Source: an uncultured Candidatus Saccharibacteria bacterium
Lineage (GTDB): Bacteria; Patescibacteriota; Saccharimonadia; Saccharimonadales; Saccharimonadaceae
Reading direction: 5' to 3'
Assembly: GCA_937990205.1 (NCBI GenBank)
Contig: CALKRO010000002.1
Location: 1-15,941 of the forward strand
Length of the DNA: 15,941 nt
Positions within the stretch are counted from its first letter, which is position 1; every line of letters begins with the position of its first letter. Positions 13,346 through 15,941 of this stretch are shown here, piece by piece. The position numbers were made by a program, and so were the translations under genes. The notes below the pieces were generated by a model, which saw only the letters and a list, made by a program, of their open reading frames with translations, did no database searches and had not been told where the DNA came from.

Positions 13346-13855
13346 TTACTTCAATTCTTCCCAGTCGATATCAACCGTATCATCTACAGCCTCCGCGAAT
13401 TCAGGATGCATCATTCCGTCAAACAACAGAATCATTCTGCTCTCCTTCGTGAATCCCAGATAAACATTGTCTTGCATATGTTGATCTCGTGTCTCCCTAA
13501 AGAAGAAACGATTCAAAATATACTTCTTAGCATTTTCTGAAACCACAATCCGCATCAAGAGATCTAGTCCTAGCATGATACAGGGCTTATCCAAGATTTT
13601 ATCTTTGCTATCCTCTAGATTCTTTAGAGGATATCCCTGCAACATTACTCCAGGCTGGAAATTTACTATTTCCGACTTGTGAAATTTTAAGTCCCCCATA
13701 GTATTGACGGCTTTCTCTAGCTGTTCATCTCTGTCTTCACCAACTGGCACTGTCAAGCGCCAAACATCATAGACAATCGCCTCATCGCGAATCACCTTGT
13801 CCACTAGTCCCCGATTTGTAAACGGCATTACACTACTTAACCCCTCATTTCGCAT
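13346..13855 (-). CDS. Protein of unknown function
   Basis: 169 residues from the ATG at 13855, with GGAGG 8 bases upstream. I recognise no family. Alternating hydrophobic and polar segments (IVYDVWRLTVPV 27-38, CIMLGLDLLMRIVV 92-105, SRMILLFDGMM 139-149) suggest a beta-rich globular domain, followed by an acidic C-terminus (AEAVDDTVDIDWEEL). There is no signal peptide, and the hydrophobic stretch 92-105 is too short for a membrane helix. It is transcribed divergently from the 14065 hybrid gene, with the two -35 boxes only 9 bases apart, so both may answer to one regulator bound there. The leader carries distant GTAAC / GTTAC arms and the GGTTCTTT box. Confidence 0.8.
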   Translation of the reverse strand: MRNEGLSSVMPFTNRGLVDKVIRDEAIVYDVWRLTVPVGEDRDEQLEKAVNTMGDLKFHKSEIVNFQPGVMLQGYPLKNLEDSKDKILDKPCIMLGLDLLMRIVVSENAKKYILNRFFFRETRDQHMQDNVYLGFTKESRMILLFDGMMHPEFAEAVDDTVDIDWEELK

Positions 13856-13936
13856 CTTTCCACCTCCATAAAACAGAAAAATCGTAACGTCTTAGAAAAT
13901 TAAAGAACCTATTCAGTTACGACTGACTACTCTGTT

Positions 13937-13965
13937 ATTCTATAATATTTAACCTATTTTGTCAA
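13937..13965 (-). promoter_or_regulatory. Sigma70-type promoter of the 13855 gene (minus strand)
   Basis: On the minus strand TTGACA (13965-13960), 17-bp spacer, TAGAAT (13942-13937). It lies back to back with the plus-strand promoter at 13975. The leader arms TCGTAAC / GTTACGA (about 13880-13890 and 13915-13922 on the plus strand) could pair over a long loop. Confidence 0.75.
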
Positions 13966-13974
13966 TCTAAAACA

Positions 13975-14002
13975 TTGACAAACTCATTATTTAGTTTATA
14001 AT
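13975..14002 (+). promoter_or_regulatory. Sigma70-type promoter of the 14065 gene
   Basis: TTGACA (13975-13980), 16-bp spacer, TATAAT (13997-14002). A short hairpin CGGT-TTT-ACCG (14011-14021) marks the start of the leader, and AGGAGGGG precedes the start codon. Confidence 0.84.
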
Positions 14003-14064
14003 TATGCTATCGGTTTTACCGTATCGTACCTTTAGTTCAAATCACATTTTTTTAGGAGGGGACA

Positions 14065-14733
14065 ATGAAAAATGAAGTTAGTAAAGCTTGGAAAGTCGAC
14101 AGTTTAAGTCAGCTCGGCTACAACCATCTCATCGATGGCAATGTCAAAAATTATGTCGAACGTAATTATGAAACCGTAGAGCATTTGATCTGGGATTGCC
14201 GCTACCTCTATTATATGGAGCAGTATCATCCAGGAGTTATTCGAAGAATTCCACATTCGCTCAAGATTTGTATGGAAATTTTTGAATACAATCACTTAAT
14301 TTGCCGAAACATCGATTCCAGAATCATCGGCATGTATTATCTCTATCGTACGGTTTACGGCGACGATTATGAACCTTTGATTTTGGAATATCGTGACCCC
14401 AGAATCACCAAAAAGGCTCATAATTATCAGCTCACTGATCGCGCCAAAATTCTCACCGTCCACGACTGGAATCAGCTCTACGAGGAAGATATTTGTATCG
14501 ATCTCGAGAGAAGCCAGAAAGAACTCAAGCATCTCGAAAACATTCAGCGGGTTTTACAGCGTGAGTTAACCAAGCGAGAATATCGCATCGTTAATTTCAG
14601 CTTCGGTTTACAAGGTGATAACATTCACAATCTACGTGAAACTGCAGTCCATGAAGGTTTGCTTCTCACCCAGACCGATCGTCATCTGAAGTCCGCGCTC
14701 AAAAAAATCCAGCCGTATCTAACTAAAATCTAG
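14065..14733 (+). CDS. Predicted alphaCTD-like / sigma region 4-like hybrid protein, paralog 3
   Basis: 222 residues, ATG at 14065 after AGGAGGGG. Residues 13-80 (SLSQLGYNHLIDGNVKNYVERNYETVEHLIWDCRYLYYMEQYHP...) correspond to the N-terminal unit of the 12634 protein, with NYVERNYETVEHLIW aligned to RYVEKNYYSMDQLVW. The middle part shares YLYRTVYGDDYEPLILEY and HDWNQLYEEDI with it. Residues about 160-216 are the sigma70 region 4-like part: LQRELTKREYRIVNFSFGLQGD, HNLRETAVHEGLLLTQTDRHLKSALKKI, i.e. the 'lt.rE..i..f.fGL......l.e.a...gl...q....l..al.kl' pattern. It lacks the other sigma regions. The gene has its own promoter and terminator and is divergent from the 13346 gene. DNA binding is expected from the helix-turn-helix; polymerase contact is inferred. 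Confidence 0.83.
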   Translation: MKNEVSKAWKVDSLSQLGYNHLIDGNVKNYVERNYETVEHLIWDCRYLYYMEQYHPGVIRRIPHSLKICMEIFEYNHLICRNIDSRIIGMYYLYRTVYGDDYEPLILEYRDPRITKKAHNYQLTDRAKILTVHDWNQLYEEDICIDLERSQKELKHLENIQRVLQRELTKREYRIVNFSFGLQGDNIHNLRETAVHEGLLLTQTDRHLKSALKKIQPYLTKI

Positions 14734-14754
14734 CCCCTATCTAGGGGCTTTTTA
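14732..14754 (+). terminator. Intrinsic terminator after the 14065 gene
   Basis: AGCCCCT / AGGGGCT perfect stem, loop ATCT, then TTTTT. The left arm begins within the TAG stop codon. Confidence 0.88.
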
Positions 14755-14769
14755 GTGCCAAATTGAAAA

Positions 14770-14800
14770 TAAAAAAGAGCCCCTCATCCTTTAGGAACTC
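14770..14800 (-). terminator. Intrinsic terminator of the 14928 transcript / candidate RNA (minus strand)
   Basis: On the minus strand GAGTTCCT (14800-14793) pairs with AGGGGCTC (14784-14777), 8 bp with two U-G pairs and an 8-base loop, followed by six T. Confidence 0.82.
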
Positions 14801-14891
14801 TTGGTAGAAAAACTTAGACGATGACTCACTGGCACTAGATACGGGTCACCCCGGTCGCTCTATCTAGCGCCAGACAGGTCACCTACCCAAG
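14770..14891 (-). ncRNA. Candidate structured RNA or structured 3' UTR with its own terminator
   Basis: Read on the minus strand: CTTGG(G)TAG (14891-14883) can pair with CTACCAAG (14807-14800), enclosing GTGAC/GTCAT (5 bp), then a 12-bp stem TGGCGCTAGATA (14872-14861) / TATCTAGTGCCA (14841-14830) with one G-U pair. Above it lie a 7-base bulge GAGCGAC and a 4-bp stem CGGG/CCCG capped by GUGA, a GNRA tetraloop. GNRA exists only on this strand. An intrinsic terminator follows at once. It begins about 37 bases after the stop codon of the 14928 gene, so it could be that gene's 3' UTR or a processed small RNA. I see no separate promoter. It matches no RNA class I know. Confidence 0.6.
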
Positions 14892-14927
14892 CTGCTCTAC
14901 ACCCACAACGTTTACGCCAATATATAT

Positions 14928-15455
14928 TTACTCGTCCAATGTGGCGAGTGTGGCGCCCTGATGAATTTGCTCCAAGCGATCTTTAAAAATCGGCTTGGCG
15001 TCCGTCGAAATCAGATAATACTTATCCATTTTCGAGGTTACCAAGTAAATCTCGCTATCACCGATAGTTTTCTGCATCTCCTTCCAGTTTTCTGGTCGGA
15101 AAATATTAAGCAGCTCCTCTTTGCTCATTAGCGGCAAATCGAGCTTCTCAATCGACTGAATATTCAGAATCTCACTCGGCCTCCTTGCATCATCGGAATC
15201 TATTCCACGCAAGCGAATTCTTACATCATCGGATTTTATTCCGCGCAAGCGAATTTCTTCCTCAAAATCGAATTTCGGCAGATGTCCGTAGTAAAATGCA
15301 TTGAACATCTTAAGCAAAGCAAACTGATCTATCGCCGTATGAGGTTCCATAAATTCGAAACTCCATCGACTCACCAGGGAATAATCCCGGCGAATTCGCA
15401 AATTTGCTGCAGCACGAAGTTCTTGAGCCTTCTCACGTTCGCGTCTTTTCGACAT
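14928..15455 (-). CDS. Protein of unknown function with an internal 12-residue duplication
   Basis: 175 residues, ATG at 15455 with AAAGGTGGGG upstream, the same ribosome-site form as in the 4122 gene. The N-terminus is strongly basic (SKRREREKAQELRAAANLRIRRD), possibly for nucleic-acid binding. Residues 68-91 contain a tandem repeat, IRLRGIKSDDVR then IRLRGIDSDDAR. The C-terminal part (EIYLVTSKMDKYYLISTDAKPIFKDRL 135-161) looks like a small beta-sheet module. I recognise no family, signal peptide or membrane segment. It is transcribed alone from an extended -10 promoter lying directly behind the terminator of the preceding gene, and its message probably runs on through the structured RNA at 14770-14891. 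Confidence 0.8.
   Translation of the reverse strand: MSKRREREKAQELRAAANLRIRRDYSLVSRWSFEFMEPHTAIDQFALLKMFNAFYYGHLPKFDFEEEIRLRGIKSDDVRIRLRGIDSDDARRPSEILNIQSIEKLDLPLMSKEELLNIFRPENWKEMQKTIGDSEIYLVTSKMDKYYLISTDAKPIFKDRLEQIHQGATLATLDE
15188..15259 (-). repeat. Two 36-bp tandem repeats inside the 14928 gene
   Basis: Units 15188-15223 and 15224-15259 both begin CATCATCGGA and contain ATTCC-CGCAAGCGAATT, differing at a handful of positions. The 36-base period keeps the frame and adds 12 residues. The differences indicate an older duplication rather than a fresh slippage. Confidence 0.8.
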
Positions 15456-15522
15456 ACTATCCCCACCTTTCTGTCGTGTGTCATCGACTAAAACTAAATG
15501 TACTTTAAAACTTAACCTTTAT

Positions 15523-15531
15523 ATTATACCA
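15523..15531 (-). promoter_or_regulatory. Extended -10 promoter of the 15455 gene (minus strand)
   Basis: On the minus strand TGG-TATAAT (15531-15523), with no good -35; the -35 position falls into the stem of the terminator at 15541-15569. The leader has a small hairpin GTCG-ATGACACA-CGAC before the ribosome site. Confidence 0.65.
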
Positions 15532-15540
15532 CATTTAATG

Positions 15541-15569
15541 AAAAAATCCCAGCCGTTGAAGCTGGGATT
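15541..15569 (-). terminator. Intrinsic terminator after the 15586 gene (minus strand)
   Basis: On the minus strand AATCCCAGC / GCTGGGATT, 9 bp, 7-base loop, then TTTTTT. It starts 17 bases after the stop codon. Confidence 0.88.
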
Positions 15570-15585
15570 CTCATTAATGCTTAGA

Positions 15586-15941
15586 TTATGGTTTCTTTTT
15601 TCGCTTTTTACCATCCTTAGGTTTGCCTTTTGGCTTATCATTTTTCTTAGAGCCATCTGAACCAATATCTTTCTTTTTCGAGTCATCCATCTCCAATGTC
15701 GTCGACGTTTGGCCGCCAATATTAGGTCTACTCGAATTACCTGGTTTGTTTTTCGCTTCACCATCGGTCCTCTCGAATTTCTCGTCGTCCTCAAAAAAAT
15801 CATCTTCACCTATCCCAGAATACCCCATCGCGCCACCAAAATCGTCCATGAAATTCAGCGCCGAGAAAATCTCTCGATCTAGTATCATACGATTTAAATT
15901 ATGGTCATCTAAGACTGAATTGACTTTCCTATTTTGCTCAG
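15586..15941 (-). CDS. C-terminal end of an unidentified protein with a charged, low-complexity tail; 5' end outside window
   Basis: The frame is open to the window edge, so 117 residues are visible and the start lies beyond; an internal ATG at 15888 has no ribosome site. After a short ordered part (SVLDDHNLNRMILDREIFSALNFMDDFGGAMGY) the sequence becomes disordered: acidic (GEDDFFEDDEKFERTDGE), then Ser/Asn/Gly-rich, then a Lys-rich end (KPKGKPKDGKKRKKKP). Such acidic-then-basic tails occur on secreted, envelope or nucleic-acid-binding proteins, but nothing here decides between these. No family is recognised. It is followed by a good terminator and by the 14928 gene with its own promoter. Confidence 0.75.
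   Translation of the reverse strand, partial: EQNRKVNSVLDDHNLNRMILDREIFSALNFMDDFGGAMGYSGIGEDDFFEDDEKFERTDGEAKNKPGNSSRPNIGGQTSTTLEMDDSKKKDIGSDGSKKNDKPKGKPKDGKKRKKKP

Noticed and set aside
10521..14733. Full sigma factors
   Set aside because: Only a region 4-like part is visible; the conserved region 2 needed for -10 binding and melting is absent in all three.
14820..14910. tRNA gene on the minus strand (GTAGAGCAGCTTGGGTAG resembles a D-arm)
   Set aside because: No GGTTCRA T-arm, no acceptor stem pairing and no anticodon arm of the right size follow; the bases fit a different, rod-like fold better.
1..15941. TGA recoded as Gly or Trp (Gracilibacteria- or Mycoplasma-like code)
   Set aside because: TGA serves as stop in the 845 gene (ATGA overlap) and the 7721 gene, and Trp codons are TGG throughout.
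1..15941. Insertion sequence, integrase, CRISPR array or phage structural genes
   Set aside because: No transposase or integrase motifs, no inverted-repeat ends with target duplications, no regularly spaced repeats and no capsid or tail genes were seen; the 36-bp tandem repeat is coding and has no spacers.

Overview
The window looks like an accessory stretch of a small-genome bacterium. The standard code applies: TGA ends at least two genes (near 845 and 7721) and no long frame reads through TGA, which argues against the TGA-recoding groups (Gracilibacteria/Absconditabacteria, Mycoplasma). Promoters are strong sigma70-type, mostly TTGACA-N17 plus an extended -10, and most genes have GGAGG/GGGG ribosome sites. 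Intrinsic terminators follow nearly every transcript. The high share of unrecognised small proteins suggests Patescibacteria (Saccharibacteria-like), but this is a low-confidence guess. I see no IS element, CRISPR array, rRNA or convincing tRNA.

Left part (1-2719): the C-terminal end of an ADP-ribosylglycohydrolase converges on a two-gene minus-strand operon, a 624-aa protein with a possible ADP-ribosyltransferase-like segment and a 127-aa partner coupled by ATGA overlap. This may be a write/erase ADP-ribosylation module.

Middle part (2720-9690): three plus-strand paralogs (2894, 5554, 8796) encode a helical-repeat family of unknown function. The second sits behind a DUF1653 gene. The second and third transcription units share a nearly identical promoter and hairpin leader, although the third has lost the DUF1653 gene and about 105 N-terminal residues. 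Between them lie minus-strand small genes (4122, 4544) and a DHH phosphoesterase-HD hydrolase operon that appears to be leaderless.

Right part (9690-15941): this is the most unusual region. One protein carries a clear RNA polymerase alpha C-terminal-domain (alphaCTD)-like domain. Three further paralogs (10521, 12634, 14065) seem to join a divergent alphaCTD-like N-terminus to a sigma70 region 4-like C-terminus. They lack sigma region 2, so they could be RNA-polymerase-binding regulators rather than true sigma factors. They are interleaved with minus-strand small genes, one of which (11389) is a paralog of 4544. Several leaders are highly structured: four hairpins before 10521, a possible pseudoknot before 12124, and a hairpin-pyrimidine-box-SD layout before others. 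A compact structured RNA with a GUGA tetraloop and its own terminator lies on the minus strand at 14770-14891. My working inference is a locus of transcription-machinery-derived regulators and strongly regulated small proteins.
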